DNA from: Flavobacteriaceae bacterium NBU2973
GTDB taxonomy: Bacteria; Bacteroidota; Bacteroidia; Flavobacteriales; Flavobacteriaceae
Reading direction: 5' to 3'
DNA: 64,000 nt
Assembly: GCA_026162565.1 (NCBI GenBank)
Contig: JAOEIQ010000001.1
Span: 310,001 to 374,000, forward strand
Made by a program: the position numbers and the translations under genes. Under the pieces are notes generated by a model, which saw only the letters and a list, made by a program, of their open reading frames with translations, was not told the DNA's origin and searched no databases. The first letter of the stretch is position 1. Every line of letters begins with the position of its first letter. Positions 36,293-44,674 of this stretch are shown here, in pieces.

Positions 36293-37093
36293 TTAATATG
36301 CCTTTACAGCTTCTAATAATTTTTTAGTTTGAATTTGAAATTCAGTTAAGAGTAAGATGTGTACCTTGGCATACCCTTCTCTAGATGCTAAATGGTTAAC
36401 AAATAATAATTCGTTTTCTTCATTTTGAAGCACTCTAGAACTTATACCTAACAAGCGCTCCATATTTTGTTTCGTTAAGGGGTTTGGACTGCTAAATTTT
36501 CTCTTATAACCTCTAAAAATATTTTTCCATTCTTGACTACTATCAAGAACTCCCAATTTTAGTGCTGTAGGAATAAATTCTTGATCTACATATAAGGCAT
36601 TATTTCCATCAATGACTTTTTCAATACGTTCTAATTCTTCATAATAATTAATGAGATGGTCTTTAAAGGTTTCGTTTTTTAGAAGTTGAATATTACCAGA
36701 AGAAATAAGTTCAACATAGGCAGGATTTGGGTTAAGAAATGTTCGTCTAGAAGTTATGGCGCCTAGAGCAACGGCAAATGTGCTATCTATTTTAAGTGTG
36801 TTTGTTTCATTATAAGGTTTAAGAGCATTTATACAATTATCTGCCACTTCAGACTCAAAATCTATTTGTAATTGAATAGCTTGTAATTGGTTATTTAAGT
36901 CACGTTCTATGTTTTTTATGTAAGTAGCCTCTCGCTTGGCATCAATTCGATTATTGTTCCAGTTATTAATCTGTAGTGCTATTAATATTCCAACAACCAC
37001 AAGGATAATCTCGCCAATGGCATATTTAAAGTATTTGCTCATTTTATTTTGTTCAAGTAATGTTTTGCGAATATGTCTGAAGAATTTAATCAT
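36293..37093 (-). CDS. DUF6090 family membrane protein
   Basis: 266 residues. The N-terminal amphipathic segment MIKFFRHIRKTLLEQNKMSKY precedes a single membrane helix (YAIGEIILVVVGILIALQINNW), the signature of the DUF6090 family. The remaining 220 residues are mostly helical with coiled-coil character. Function unknown. The ATG overlaps the stop of the 39-codon remnant upstream (TTATGATT), so this is the distal gene of a coupled chain whose members share the same first residues. Confidence 0.87.
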   Translation of the reverse strand: MIKFFRHIRKTLLEQNKMSKYFKYAIGEIILVVVGILIALQINNWNNNRIDAKREATYIKNIERDLNNQLQAIQLQIDFESEVADNCINALKPYNETNTLKIDSTFAVALGAITSRRTFLNPNPAYVELISSGNIQLLKNETFKDHLINYYEELERIEKVIDGNNALYVDQEFIPTALKLGVLDSSQEWKNIFRGYKRKFSSPNPLTKQNMERLLGISSRVLQNEENELLFVNHLASREGYAKVHILLLTEFQIQTKKLLEAVKAY

Positions 37094-37209
37094 AACGGAT
37101 TGGAATTGTCATTTCGAGCCTGTCGAGAAATCTGAACATTATTTTTTTGAAGAGATTCCTCCGCTACGGTCGGAATGACATACTTTATTTGTCTAAAAAA
37201 CTTTATCAT
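37090..37209 (-). pseudogene. DUF6090 remnant 1: start module fused to a palindromic repeat (39 codons)
   Basis: A frame from ATG 37209 to TGA 37090 starts MIKFFRQIK, like the neighbouring DUF6090 genes, then becomes translated intergenic repeat (VIPTVAEESLQKNN and so on). The membrane helix is missing. The start overlaps the stop of remnant 2, and the stop overlaps the start of the intact gene at 37093 (4-base ATGA overlaps on both sides). The gene body seems to have been replaced by a palindromic element while coupling was retained. It may now act only as a ribosome relay. Confidence 0.6.
37107..37180. repeat. Dispersed palindromic element (TGTCATTTCGA type)
   Basis: Ends TGTCATTTCGA and TCGGAATGACA are inverted copies at 10 of 11 positions, with inner arms GAGAAATCT and AGAGATTCCTC. 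This matches the short palindromic elements common in flavobacterial intergenic regions. It supplies most of the coding sequence of remnant 1. Confidence 0.7.
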
Positions 37210-37415
37210 AGTCTGTCATTAACTTCGTTGAATCTTCGATTTCCTGCGAAGGCAGGAATCAATTTTTTAATTATCAAGTCTAAAGTGGATTGGCTAACAG
37301 CCGAATCTTCGATTTCCGCATTAGGTTTCGAGAGCCTCAACTTTTGTGCGGAATAACAAAACGATTTGTTGTGTTCAATTAATGATTTTCTGATATGTCT
37401 AAAGAATTTAATCAT
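37206..37415 (-). pseudogene. DUF6090 remnant 2: truncated after 18 codons
   Basis: A 69-codon frame starts MIKFFRHIRKSLIEHNKS, nearly identical to the intact gene at 37093, then continues into repeat-derived sequence without the membrane helix. It contains a 15-base direct repeat (37230-37244 and 37303-37317) and the palindrome at 37241-37258. Its start overlaps the stop of the intact upstream paralogue by 8 bases (ATGATTAA), and its stop overlaps the start of remnant 1. It is best read as a decayed paralogue in a coupled chain; expression of a small peptide cannot be excluded. Confidence 0.6.
37241..37258. repeat. REP-like palindrome
   Basis: TTCCTGC and GCAGGAA are separated by GAAG. It is the flavobacterial short palindrome of the form TTCCTGC..GCAGGAA and lies inside remnant 2. 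Confidence 0.65.
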
Positions 37416-38133
37416 AGTTTAAATTATTAATATACTTAATAAGTAATTTTGCTTTTTCTAGTGCTTTTCTTGATGAAGAAATGTATGCTTTTATCATGAA
37501 ATTTTTGTAACCAACTAATCCGTTTAGATTATTTGCATAGCGTTTTTCATTATCAATATTTTTATTCAGCTTTTCTAAAAATTTACTTTTATTTTTTCCA
37601 AACGAGTAATTTGAGGAGAAATCATTTATTTTATCTACATAAATTCTCGCATTTATTTCAGAGAGACATTCGTTTTGTGCAATTTTATATTCTAAAAATT
37701 TTATTTTTAAATTATCTTCTAGTAACTCAATTTTACCAGAAGATTCAATAGAGCTTAATGTCGTATTATTAAAAGACTCTAAATTCCAGAAGTCTGGTTT
37801 AAAATCATCAGCCACCTTTTTAAAAGTATTAATAGTTGCGTCATCCTTTTCTAATTTATTTAAAAGAAGCGTATTATACTCTAGTAAATCTTCATTTGTC
37901 TTAATATGATTTGTTAATAGTAAAGTATCCCTAACAATATCATTATAAATAGAAGTTGTAAGTTTTTTTGCTTCTATTAAATCTAGTCTATTTTGATTCC
38001 AACTGTTTATTTGCAATGCAATTAATATTCCTAATACTACCAAAATAATTTCACCAATAGCATATTTAAAGTACTTCGAAAACTTATTTTCCGATAAGAG
38101 AGACTGGCGAATGCGCCTGAAAAATGTAATCAT
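37408..38133 (-). CDS. DUF6090 family membrane protein
   Basis: 241 residues, paralogue of the gene at 36293-37093. It starts MITFFRRIRQSLLSENKFSKY, followed by the membrane helix YAIGEIILVVLGILIALQINSW, and then diverges strongly from its paralogue in the helical C-terminal part. Function unknown. Its stop overlaps the start of remnant 2 by 8 bases. It is the first gene of the chain; a palindrome lies 7 bases before its ATG. Confidence 0.87.
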   Translation of the reverse strand: MITFFRRIRQSLLSENKFSKYFKYAIGEIILVVLGILIALQINSWNQNRLDLIEAKKLTTSIYNDIVRDTLLLTNHIKTNEDLLEYNTLLLNKLEKDDATINTFKKVADDFKPDFWNLESFNNTTLSSIESSGKIELLEDNLKIKFLEYKIAQNECLSEINARIYVDKINDFSSNYSFGKNKSKFLEKLNKNIDNEKRYANNLNGLVGYKNFMIKAYISSSRKALEKAKLLIKYINNLNYD

Positions 38134-38139
38134 ATCTAT

Positions 38140-38157
38140 TTCCCGAGAAAGCGGGAA
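38140..38157. repeat. REP-like palindrome before the DUF6090 chain
   Basis: TTCCCG and CGGGAA are separated by AGAAAG. It lies just upstream of the ATG at 38133, so it may affect the leader RNA; it belongs to the same class as the element at 37241. Confidence 0.6.
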
Positions 38158-38252
38158 TCTTATATGCTATATTAATATTCAAAGCAAATTAGGTTGATGG
38201 ATAGTTGAGGTCGGTTAATTATAGGTGTATGAAGATAATGAAATGTTACAGA

Positions 38253-39314
38253 TTATTGTTCATAGATGCCAATAGTTAATTCGCCTTTATCATTCATAGT
38301 GGCACGATACATGCCAGCAGTATTAAATTCGGCTACCATATTTCCATTTTTATCAACAGCAACAATACCACCATCTCCTCCTAAATCGCCAACTTTATTA
38401 ATAACAGTTTTTGCTGCTTCTTGTAAACTGAAGCCTTTATAATCCATTAAAGCTGAAATATCATGTGCGACTTGAGCCCTAATAAAATATTCGCCCCAAC
38501 CTGTACTCGATACAGCACATGTGGCATTGTTAGCATAGGTTCCAGAACCAATTATTGGTGCATCACCAACACGTCCCCAACGTTTGTTAGTCATGCCTCC
38601 TGTTGAAGTTCCTGCAGCTAAATTTCCATTTTTATCCAGTGCTGCGCAACCAACGGTTCCAAATTTATAATCCTTAATTATTGGATCGTAAAACGCTGTT
38701 TTACCATCATGATCTAATTCTATTTGTTCTCGTTTTTTAGCATTTTGTAACGATTTAAAACGACGTTCAGTATAAAAGAATTTAGGATCTACGATTTCTA
38801 AACCTTGCTCTTCAGCAAATTTCTCTGCTCCTGAACCAGCCATCATTACATGAGGTGACTTATCCATAATTGCTCTAGCTAAATCTATAGGGTAACGTAC
38901 ATTAGTGGTTCCTGCAGATGCACCAGCATTTAATGTTTTACCATCCATTATAGAGGCATCTAATTCATTAGTTTCAGCATTAGTAAAAACGGCACCTTTT
39001 CCAGCATTAAATAAAGGGGAGTCTTCCATAACGTTGATGGTTTTAGTTACAGCATCTAAACTAGAACCACCTTTTTTCAATATATCGTAACCAACTCTAA
39101 TAGCCTCCTCTAATGTAGCTTTGTAGGCAGCTTCCATCTCATCAGTCATATTCTTTTTCAAAATGGTTCCAGCACCTCCATGAATAATAATGGCAAATTC
39201 TGCTTTTTCGGGACTTGCAACCGCTTTATTATCTTCAACTTCGGTTGAGCTTGTATCATTCTTACAGGACAAAAGAACAAATACAAATAATGAAAGAATA
39301 GCTATTTTTCTCAT
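38253..39314 (-). CDS. Isoaspartyl peptidase / L-asparaginase (Ntn hydrolase), lipoprotein
   Basis: 353 residues with a lipoprotein signal (VLLSC, Cys17). This is a plant-type asparaginase that cleaves isoaspartyl dipeptides or asparagine after self-processing. The nucleophile Thr begins the beta subunit at GTVGCAALDKNG near residue 222. Other family blocks are IHGGAGT, NAGKGAVFTNAETNELDAS and GTSTGGMTNKRWGRVGDAP. The lipid anchor suggests periplasmic or surface action on damaged peptides. It diverges from the aldehyde dehydrogenase gene. Confidence 0.92.
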   Translation of the reverse strand: MRKIAILSLFVFVLLSCKNDTSSTEVEDNKAVASPEKAEFAIIIHGGAGTILKKNMTDEMEAAYKATLEEAIRVGYDILKKGGSSLDAVTKTINVMEDSPLFNAGKGAVFTNAETNELDASIMDGKTLNAGASAGTTNVRYPIDLARAIMDKSPHVMMAGSGAEKFAEEQGLEIVDPKFFYTERRFKSLQNAKKREQIELDHDGKTAFYDPIIKDYKFGTVGCAALDKNGNLAAGTSTGGMTNKRWGRVGDAPIIGSGTYANNATCAVSSTGWGEYFIRAQVAHDISALMDYKGFSLQEAAKTVINKVGDLGGDGGIVAVDKNGNMVAEFNTAGMYRATMNDKGELTIGIYEQ

Positions 39315-39392
39315 AATTGATTGGTTAGATTATTGCTTTCTAAAGGTAGTATTTTATGACGATTTTAGGAAAAGCAACTCTGCTAAATTTAG

Positions 39393-39400
39393 TATCTTCG
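39393..39400 (+). promoter_or_regulatory. Candidate -7 box (TATCTTCG) of the aldehyde dehydrogenase gene
   Basis: One mismatch from TAnnTTTG, 37 bases before the ATG at 39437. It lies inside the longer open frame from 39356 and so argues for the shorter protein. Confidence 0.42.
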
Positions 39401-39436
39401 CGACGAATTATAATAATTTTTAAAATCACAATATAT

Positions 39437-40990
39437 ATGGAAGCAGTTGCAACTGATTTCGGAATACATGAAGCACTCAAGCAATTAGGTGTTAAAGATA
39501 TAAACGACGGAACATCTACAGGATCTCATAATTTTTCTAATGGAGACATTATTGAAAGTTATTCACCTGTTGATGGACAATTAATTGCTAAAGTAAAAGC
39601 ATCTACACAAGAAGATTACGAAAAGGCAATGGAAGCTGCAACATCTGCTTTTAAAACTTGGCGTGTTATGCCTGCACCTCAACGTGGTGAAATTGTACGT
39701 CAATTTGGTGAAAAGTTAAGAGAGAAAAAAGAAGCTTTAGGTAAGCTAGTATCCTACGAAATGGGTAAATCATACCAAGAAGGTCTAGGAGAAGTACAAG
39801 AAATGATTGACATCTGTGATTTCGCTGTTGGTTTATCTCGTCAACTTCATGGATTAACTATGCATTCTGAACGTCCTGGACATAGAATGTATGAACAATA
39901 CCATCCATTAGGAGTTGTTGGTATTATTTCGGCATTTAACTTCCCAGTTGCAGTTTGGTCTTGGAATACTGCTTTAGCTTGGATATGTGGTGATACCTGT
40001 ATTTGGAAGCCTTCTGAAAAAGCACCTATTTGCGGAGTAGCTTGTCAGAATATTGCTGCAGAAGTTTTTGCAGAAAACAATTTACCAGAGGGTATTTCTT
40101 GTTTAATTAATGGGGATTACAAAGTTGGTGAAATGATGACTAAAGATACACGTGTACCTTTAGTATCTGCGACTGGCTCTACGAGAATGGGTAAAATTGT
40201 TGCTAAAGAAGTGGCAGGCCGTTTAGGAAAATCATTATTAGAATTAGGTGGAAATAATGCCATTATAGTAACTCCTGATGCTGATATAAAAATGACAGTT
40301 ATTGGAGCAGTATTCGGAGCAGTTGGAACATGTGGACAACGTTGTACAAGTACTCGTCGTTTAATTATTCACGAATCTATTTACGATAAAGTAAAAGATG
40401 CTGTTGTAGATGCTTATGGTCAATTACGTATTGGTAATCCTTTAGATGAGAACAACCATGTTGGGCCATTAATTGATACAGATGCAGTAGCAATGTATAA
40501 CAATGCACTAACTCAAGTTGTTGAGGAGGGAGGAAACATAGTTGTAGAAGGTGGTGTTTTAGAAGGTGAAGGTTACGAAAGTGGGTGTTATGTAAAGCCT
40601 GCAATTGCTGAAGCTGATAATTCTATGAAGATTGTTCAACATGAAACGTTTGCACCTGTATTATACTTGCTAAAATATTCAGGCGATGTAACCAATGCTA
40701 TTGATATGCAAAATGATGTTGCTCAAGGATTGTCGTCTGCAATTATGACCAATAATCTTCGTGAAGCAGAACGTTTCTTATCTCATGCTGGGAGTGATTG
40801 TGGAATTGCTAACGTAAATATTGGGACGTCTGGTGCCGAAATTGGAGGTGCTTTTGGAGGTGAAAAAGAAACTGGAGGTGGACGTGAATCTGGATCTGAC
40901 GCATGGAAGATTTATATGAGACGCCAAACCAATACCATAAACTACACAACAGAATTACCTTTAGCACAAGGAATTAAGTTTGATTTGTAA
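39437..40990 (+). CDS. Aldehyde dehydrogenase, ALDH7/AASADH (piperideine-6-carboxylate dehydrogenase) type
   Basis: 517 residues from the ATG at 39437 (MEAVATDFGIHEALKQLGV). ALDH7-type enzymes oxidise alpha-aminoadipic semialdehyde in lysine breakdown or betaine aldehyde. The nucleophile Cys is in TCGQRCTSTRRL, the general base Glu in LLELGGNNAI, and the NAD block in FNFPVAVWSWN and TGSTRMGKIVAKEV. The residues GGAFGGEKETGGGRESGSDAWK near the end are typical. No lysine aminotransferase gene is adjacent, so the substrate is inferred. Confidence 0.92.
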   Translation: MEAVATDFGIHEALKQLGVKDINDGTSTGSHNFSNGDIIESYSPVDGQLIAKVKASTQEDYEKAMEAATSAFKTWRVMPAPQRGEIVRQFGEKLREKKEALGKLVSYEMGKSYQEGLGEVQEMIDICDFAVGLSRQLHGLTMHSERPGHRMYEQYHPLGVVGIISAFNFPVAVWSWNTALAWICGDTCIWKPSEKAPICGVACQNIAAEVFAENNLPEGISCLINGDYKVGEMMTKDTRVPLVSATGSTRMGKIVAKEVAGRLGKSLLELGGNNAIIVTPDADIKMTVIGAVFGAVGTCGQRCTSTRRLIIHESIYDKVKDAVVDAYGQLRIGNPLDENNHVGPLIDTDAVAMYNNALTQVVEEGGNIVVEGGVLEGEGYESGCYVKPAIAEADNSMKIVQHETFAPVLYLLKYSGDVTNAIDMQNDVAQGLSSAIMTNNLREAERFLSHAGSDCGIANVNIGTSGAEIGGAFGGEKETGGGRESGSDAWKIYMRRQTNTINYTTELPLAQGIKFDL

Positions 40991-41014
40991 TAGATTTTCT
41001 AAATAAATAAATTT

Positions 41015-41046
41015 AAAAACCGTTTCATTTATGAAGCGGTTTTTTT
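41015..41046 (+). terminator. Rho-independent terminator of the aldehyde dehydrogenase gene
   Basis: AAAACCGTTTCAT pairs with ATGAAGCGGTTTT (one G-T pair) across a 2-base loop, followed by a T-run. Confidence 0.85.
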
Positions 41047-41118
41047 GTTTAACAACTTTATGGAATCATTTTTGCTTAAATAAATTAAACCATTTATTCT
41101 AGTTTTTGTCTAAACATC

Positions 41119-42495
41119 ATGAATAGTAAACATATTCAACATTTATATTGGCGAGCAGGTTTTGGGATAAATCCAATAGAGCTTGAAAGACTTAAGGGGA
41201 AATCTAGATCTCAAATAGTGAACGAGTTATTTTCTAACTCCTCTACAATTAGTGTTTTAGAATTAGACACTTCAGAATTTGATAATTATACTGTTTCAAA
41301 TTTTAAAAAAGACCCAGAGTTAAGACAAAAGCTGAATAACTTAAGCGCTAAGAAAGTAAAAGAGTTTAATAAAGCTTGGATTGAGAGAATGATTAATCCA
41401 AGAGAATTATTAAGAGAAAAAATGACTCTATTTTGGAGTAATCATTTTACGGTATTAAACAGAATAATTTTCTTTGTTCAAAAATACAATAATACTTTAA
41501 GATATCATGCTTTAGGTAATTTTGGAGATTTCGTTAAAGCAATTTCTAAAGAGGCTGCTATGATTGTTTATCTAAACACAAAACAGAATCTTAAAGAAAA
41601 ACCAAACGAAAATTTTGCAAGAGAGTTATTAGAATTATTTACTCTAGGAGTTGGTAATTATAAAGAAAAAGATATCAGAGAAATTTCACGAACATTCACT
41701 GGTTATAACCATAGAATTAGAGGGGATTTTTGGTTAAGAAAACAGTTTCATGATTATGGAATAAAAACAGTTTTTGGACAAACAGGTTACTTTAATGGAG
41801 ATGATGCAATAGATATTATACTCGAAAAGAAGCAATGCGCTCGATTTATTTGTAGAAAAATCTACAGGTATTTTGTGAATGATGTTGTGGATGAAAATAA
41901 GGTTGAAGAATTGTCAAATGTGTTTTATAAAGATTACAACATTGAAAATCTGATGCGACACATTTTTATGTCAGATTGGTTTTATTCCGAAGAAAATATA
42001 GGTGTTAAAATAAAATCTCCTATAGAATTACTTGTTGGGATTTGTAATACTGTACCAATAAAGTTTAAGAACACTGAAAGCTTATTTCATATTCAAAAAA
42101 TTTTAGGGCAAGTTCTTTTAAACCCTCCTAATGTTGCTGGTTGGGAAGGTGGAAGATCTTGGGTAGATAGTAATACTATGCTAACAAGGTTACGCCTAGC
42201 CTCTGTATTAATGAATGAATATAGAATACCTATTAATGAAAAAGGAGGATTTATAGATAAATACCGCCGACAATATTTTAAAAACAACTCCGATAAAAGT
42301 GTTTTTAAAACTGAACCAGATTGGAAAACATTTCATGCCAACTTTGATTCTTTTTCGTCAACAATATTAGAGACAAATTTAATTTTAAGTACTATTAACA
42401 AAGGAACGAGTGCTTACTTAAACAGGTTAAATAAATCTTCTAAACAGGAGTATTGCATCCAGTTAATGTCTATTCCTGAATATCAAATGTGTTAA
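41119..42495 (+). CDS. DUF1800 family protein
   Basis: 458 residues. The DUF1800 blocks are visible: LLREKMTLFWSNHFT near residue 95, NENFARELLELFTLGVGNYKEKDIREISRTFTGY near residue 170, and LNPPNVAGWEGGRSW near residue 335. No signal peptide was found. DUF1800 proteins almost always travel with DUF1501, as here (10 bases). The pair is thought to be exported or cell-surface related, but no activity is established. Confidence 0.92.
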   Translation: MNSKHIQHLYWRAGFGINPIELERLKGKSRSQIVNELFSNSSTISVLELDTSEFDNYTVSNFKKDPELRQKLNNLSAKKVKEFNKAWIERMINPRELLREKMTLFWSNHFTVLNRIIFFVQKYNNTLRYHALGNFGDFVKAISKEAAMIVYLNTKQNLKEKPNENFARELLELFTLGVGNYKEKDIREISRTFTGYNHRIRGDFWLRKQFHDYGIKTVFGQTGYFNGDDAIDIILEKKQCARFICRKIYRYFVNDVVDENKVEELSNVFYKDYNIENLMRHIFMSDWFYSEENIGVKIKSPIELLVGICNTVPIKFKNTESLFHIQKILGQVLLNPPNVAGWEGGRSWVDSNTMLTRLRLASVLMNEYRIPINEKGGFIDKYRRQYFKNNSDKSVFKTEPDWKTFHANFDSFSSTILETNLILSTINKGTSAYLNRLNKSSKQEYCIQLMSIPEYQMC

Positions 42496-42505
42496 AAACG
42501 AGCTT

Positions 42506-43696
42506 ATGAAAAGAAAAGATTTTATAAAAAATTCAGCATTAGCTAGTAGCGTTTTTTTTGTACCAAGTTTTGTACGAGCATTTGAAGATGTAGCTCTATC
42601 TAATTATGGCTTTAAAAAATTAGTAATTGTTCAATTATCTGGAGGAAACGATGGTTTAAATACGATTATTCCTTACAGAAATGACATCTATTATAATAAA
42701 AGGCTAAGTTTATCAATATCAAAAAATAAGGTTTTAGATATTAATGGCGAATTAGGGTTTCATGAAAGTTTAGAACCTTTAAGAAGATTATATGATAAAG
42801 GGTATGTAAGTATTTTAAATAATGTTGGGTATCCAAATCCAAACCGCTCACACTTTAGATCACTTGATATCTGGCAAACGGCAAGTGATTCTAATCAATA
42901 TTATACAAATGGTTGGATAGGTCGTTATTTAGATAATTATGGAAGTAAAGCTCATAATGCAATAGAATTAAACGAAAGTTTATCTCTTGCAATGAAGGGG
43001 AAAACAATGAATGCGATTGCGACTAAAAATCCATCACTATTTTATAAGGCGTCTAATGATCCTTTTTTTAATTCTGTATTAGATCATTATAATGATAAAC
43101 ATTTAAGTGAACATAATTTAGGATACTTATATAAAACCATGATTAGTGCTAAAACAAGTGCCAAATACATTTACGAAAAGAATAAGATATCTAATTCAAA
43201 TTCAGAGTATCCAAACAATGATTTTGGGAATCAATTAAAAACGACAGCCAGATTTATAAATTCTAGGCTTGACACACAAGTATATTATACGTCTCTGGGA
43301 GGTTTTGATACACATGCTAATCAACCTTTTAAACAAAAACGTCTTTTAGAAAACTATGCGCAAGGTATTGAGGCGTTTGTAGATGACTTAAAACGTAATA
43401 ATACGTTTGGTGATACTTTAATCCTAACGTTTTCAGAGTTTGGGAGACGTGTACAACAAAATGCTGGAAATGGTACAGATCATGGCACAGCCAATAATGT
43501 GTTTATTATTGGTAATAATTTGAAGACATCAGGAATTTATAATGAGTTAGCTTCCTTAACAGATTTAGATGAAAATGGAGATTTAAAATATTCAATAGAT
43601 TTTAGATGTATTTATGCTACAATACTTAAAAATTGGTTAGAAGTTGATGATAGAAAAGTATTAAACAAAAAATTTGAAAGACTGGATTTTATTTAA
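42506..43696 (+). CDS. DUF1501 family protein (sulfatase-like fold)
   Basis: 396 residues. The N-terminus (MKRKDFIKNSALASSVFFVP) is a weak Tat/Sec-type signal with cleavage near FVRAF. DUF1501 blocks are VIVQLSGGNDGLNTIIPYRN, YTNGWIGRYLDNYG, LGGFDTHANQPFKQKRLLENYAQGIEAF and FSEFGRRVQQNAGNGTDHGTANNVFIIG. The last block carries the metal-binding residues of the alkaline-phosphatase-like fold. It partners the DUF1800 protein upstream. Confidence 0.93.
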   Translation: MKRKDFIKNSALASSVFFVPSFVRAFEDVALSNYGFKKLVIVQLSGGNDGLNTIIPYRNDIYYNKRLSLSISKNKVLDINGELGFHESLEPLRRLYDKGYVSILNNVGYPNPNRSHFRSLDIWQTASDSNQYYTNGWIGRYLDNYGSKAHNAIELNESLSLAMKGKTMNAIATKNPSLFYKASNDPFFNSVLDHYNDKHLSEHNLGYLYKTMISAKTSAKYIYEKNKISNSNSEYPNNDFGNQLKTTARFINSRLDTQVYYTSLGGFDTHANQPFKQKRLLENYAQGIEAFVDDLKRNNTFGDTLILTFSEFGRRVQQNAGNGTDHGTANNVFIIGNNLKTSGIYNELASLTDLDENGDLKYSIDFRCIYATILKNWLEVDDRKVLNKKFERLDFI

Positions 43697-43713
43697 TCAA
43701 AGAAAAGTTTGGG

Positions 43714-43784
43714 CAAAAAAAAAATCTTGTTTAAACTTTCAGCCAAAACCGGAAGCGACAAGATTTTTCTAAAATTGATTAATA
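43714..43784 (-). ncRNA. Candidate minus-strand small RNA ending in a branched hairpin
   Basis: On the minus strand a full -7 box (TATATTTG, 43798-43791) is followed by about 15 bases of leader. Then comes a hairpin with outer stem AAAAATCTTGT/ACAAGATTTTT (43768-43758 with 43730-43720) and an inner stem CTTCC/GGAAG-like pairing, and the minus strand ends in a run of ten T. This is the layout of a short independent RNA of about 70 bases. No coding capacity is evident. Alternatively the hairpin is only the DUF1501 terminator on the plus strand. Confidence 0.42.
43720..43768. terminator. Terminator-like hairpin after DUF1501
   Basis: AAAAATCTTGT and ACAAGATTTTT form an 11-bp stem; the 27-base interior contains CTTTC/GGAAG which can pair. 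It can end the DUF1800-DUF1501 transcript on the plus strand, and on the minus strand it is followed by a long T-run. Confidence 0.6.
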
Positions 43785-43790
43785 GCAACA

Positions 43791-43798
43791 CAAATATA
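43791..43798 (-). promoter_or_regulatory. -7 box (TATATTTG) pointing at the candidate small RNA
   Basis: Full match to TAnnTTTG on the minus strand. A TTG box is not clear, but a T-rich segment lies at the right distance. Confidence 0.4.
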
Positions 43799-43830
43799 CA
43801 TATTAATTGTAGTAAAAAACTTATAAATGC

Positions 43831-43862
43831 ATAACTGGTATAAAATTCTCGATAACTGGTAT
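43831..43862. repeat. Two 11-bp direct repeats, 21 bp apart
   Basis: ATAACTGGTAT occurs at 43831-43841 and 43852-43862. The start-to-start distance of 21 bp is two helical turns, as for tandem half-sites of a response regulator. It lies about 170 bases upstream of the lipoprotein gene at 44035. Confidence 0.5.
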
Positions 43863-43895
43863 CATTTTTTGTGTAGTTGAATAGTTGTTATTTTT

Positions 43896-43909
43896 TAAGA
43901 TTAATCTTA
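43896..43909. promoter_or_regulatory. Perfect 14-bp palindrome upstream of the Cys-rich lipoprotein
   Basis: TAAGATTAATCTTA is fully symmetric. Together with the direct repeats at 43831 it makes the 240 bases before 44035 look like a regulatory region. No clear -7 box was identified for the lipoprotein. Confidence 0.38.
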
Positions 43910-44034
43910 CCTAAAAGAGGAATATTCTGTCGTAAAGTTATTTAGTATAATTTTAGTAGAGTTTCATCGATTAATTCTGAACAAAAAGAATTTAATGACT
44001 AATTTTATTCTGTTATTAATCAATTAATTAAAAA

Positions 44035-44619
44035 ATGAAAAACATCTTTAAGTTATTTTTAGTGACTGTTTTTATAGCATCTTTTACATCATGTAATACA
44101 GAAAATATAGACAGTGAAGAATCATTGAGTATCTCTGAAAGAAAAAAAGGAGGTTCTGATGATGATGGATGTGAAACAGGATTTGCCTATTGTAAAGATT
44201 TAGCGTCTTGTTTTACAGATAATGGTTTTAAGCGTTGGGGTTGGACTTTAGGTCCAATATCTGATCCTGATAAACATTTATGTGAAATTTATGCCGGTGC
44301 AGGACAATGTGATACAGACAAAGGAACCAAAGTAGGATATATTGATTTTGACTATGTTGATGGAAATGTAAGAGTTTACTGGACAGCGTATGATGGTTAT
44401 GAATTTCAAGAAATTCATCTATACGTAGGTAACGAGATGTTTCCTACAAAACCTAATGGAAAGCCTACTGTAGCTCCTGGTCATTTTCCTTATAAAGGAG
44501 AATATCCTGATGGGATTGATTATGTTCAGTTTAACATAGAAGATCAATTTGAAGGCGACATATACATTATTGCTCACGCAGTAGTATGTGAATCTGATAA
44601 AGATGGAGGAGCAAACTAA
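44035..44619 (+). CDS. Cys-containing lipoprotein of unknown function
   Basis: 194 residues. The signal ends at Cys20 (ASFTSC) and is followed by an acidic and then basic linker (SERKKGGSDDD). The mature part has cysteines in GCETGFAYCKDLASCF, DKHLCEIYAGAGQCD and VVCESDK, suggesting disulfide bonds. The rest is beta-rich with many aromatic residues (VRVYWTAYDGYEFQEIHLYVG). Surface location is likely. I do not recognise a family. A long regulatory region precedes it and a strong terminator follows. Confidence 0.72.
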   Translation: MKNIFKLFLVTVFIASFTSCNTENIDSEESLSISERKKGGSDDDGCETGFAYCKDLASCFTDNGFKRWGWTLGPISDPDKHLCEIYAGAGQCDTDKGTKVGYIDFDYVDGNVRVYWTAYDGYEFQEIHLYVGNEMFPTKPNGKPTVAPGHFPYKGEYPDGIDYVQFNIEDQFEGDIYIIAHAVVCESDKDGGAN

Positions 44620-44643
44620 TTACTTTTACAAATATTAAATTAT

Positions 44644-44674
44644 AAAAGCCTATTCCTACAGGAATAGGCTTTTT
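44644..44674. terminator. Rho-independent terminator between convergent genes
   Basis: AAAAGCCTATTCC and GGAATAGGCTTTT form a 13-bp stem around TACA. It ends the lipoprotein transcript; its T-run touches the stop of the AlbA_2 gene on the other strand. Confidence 0.9.
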
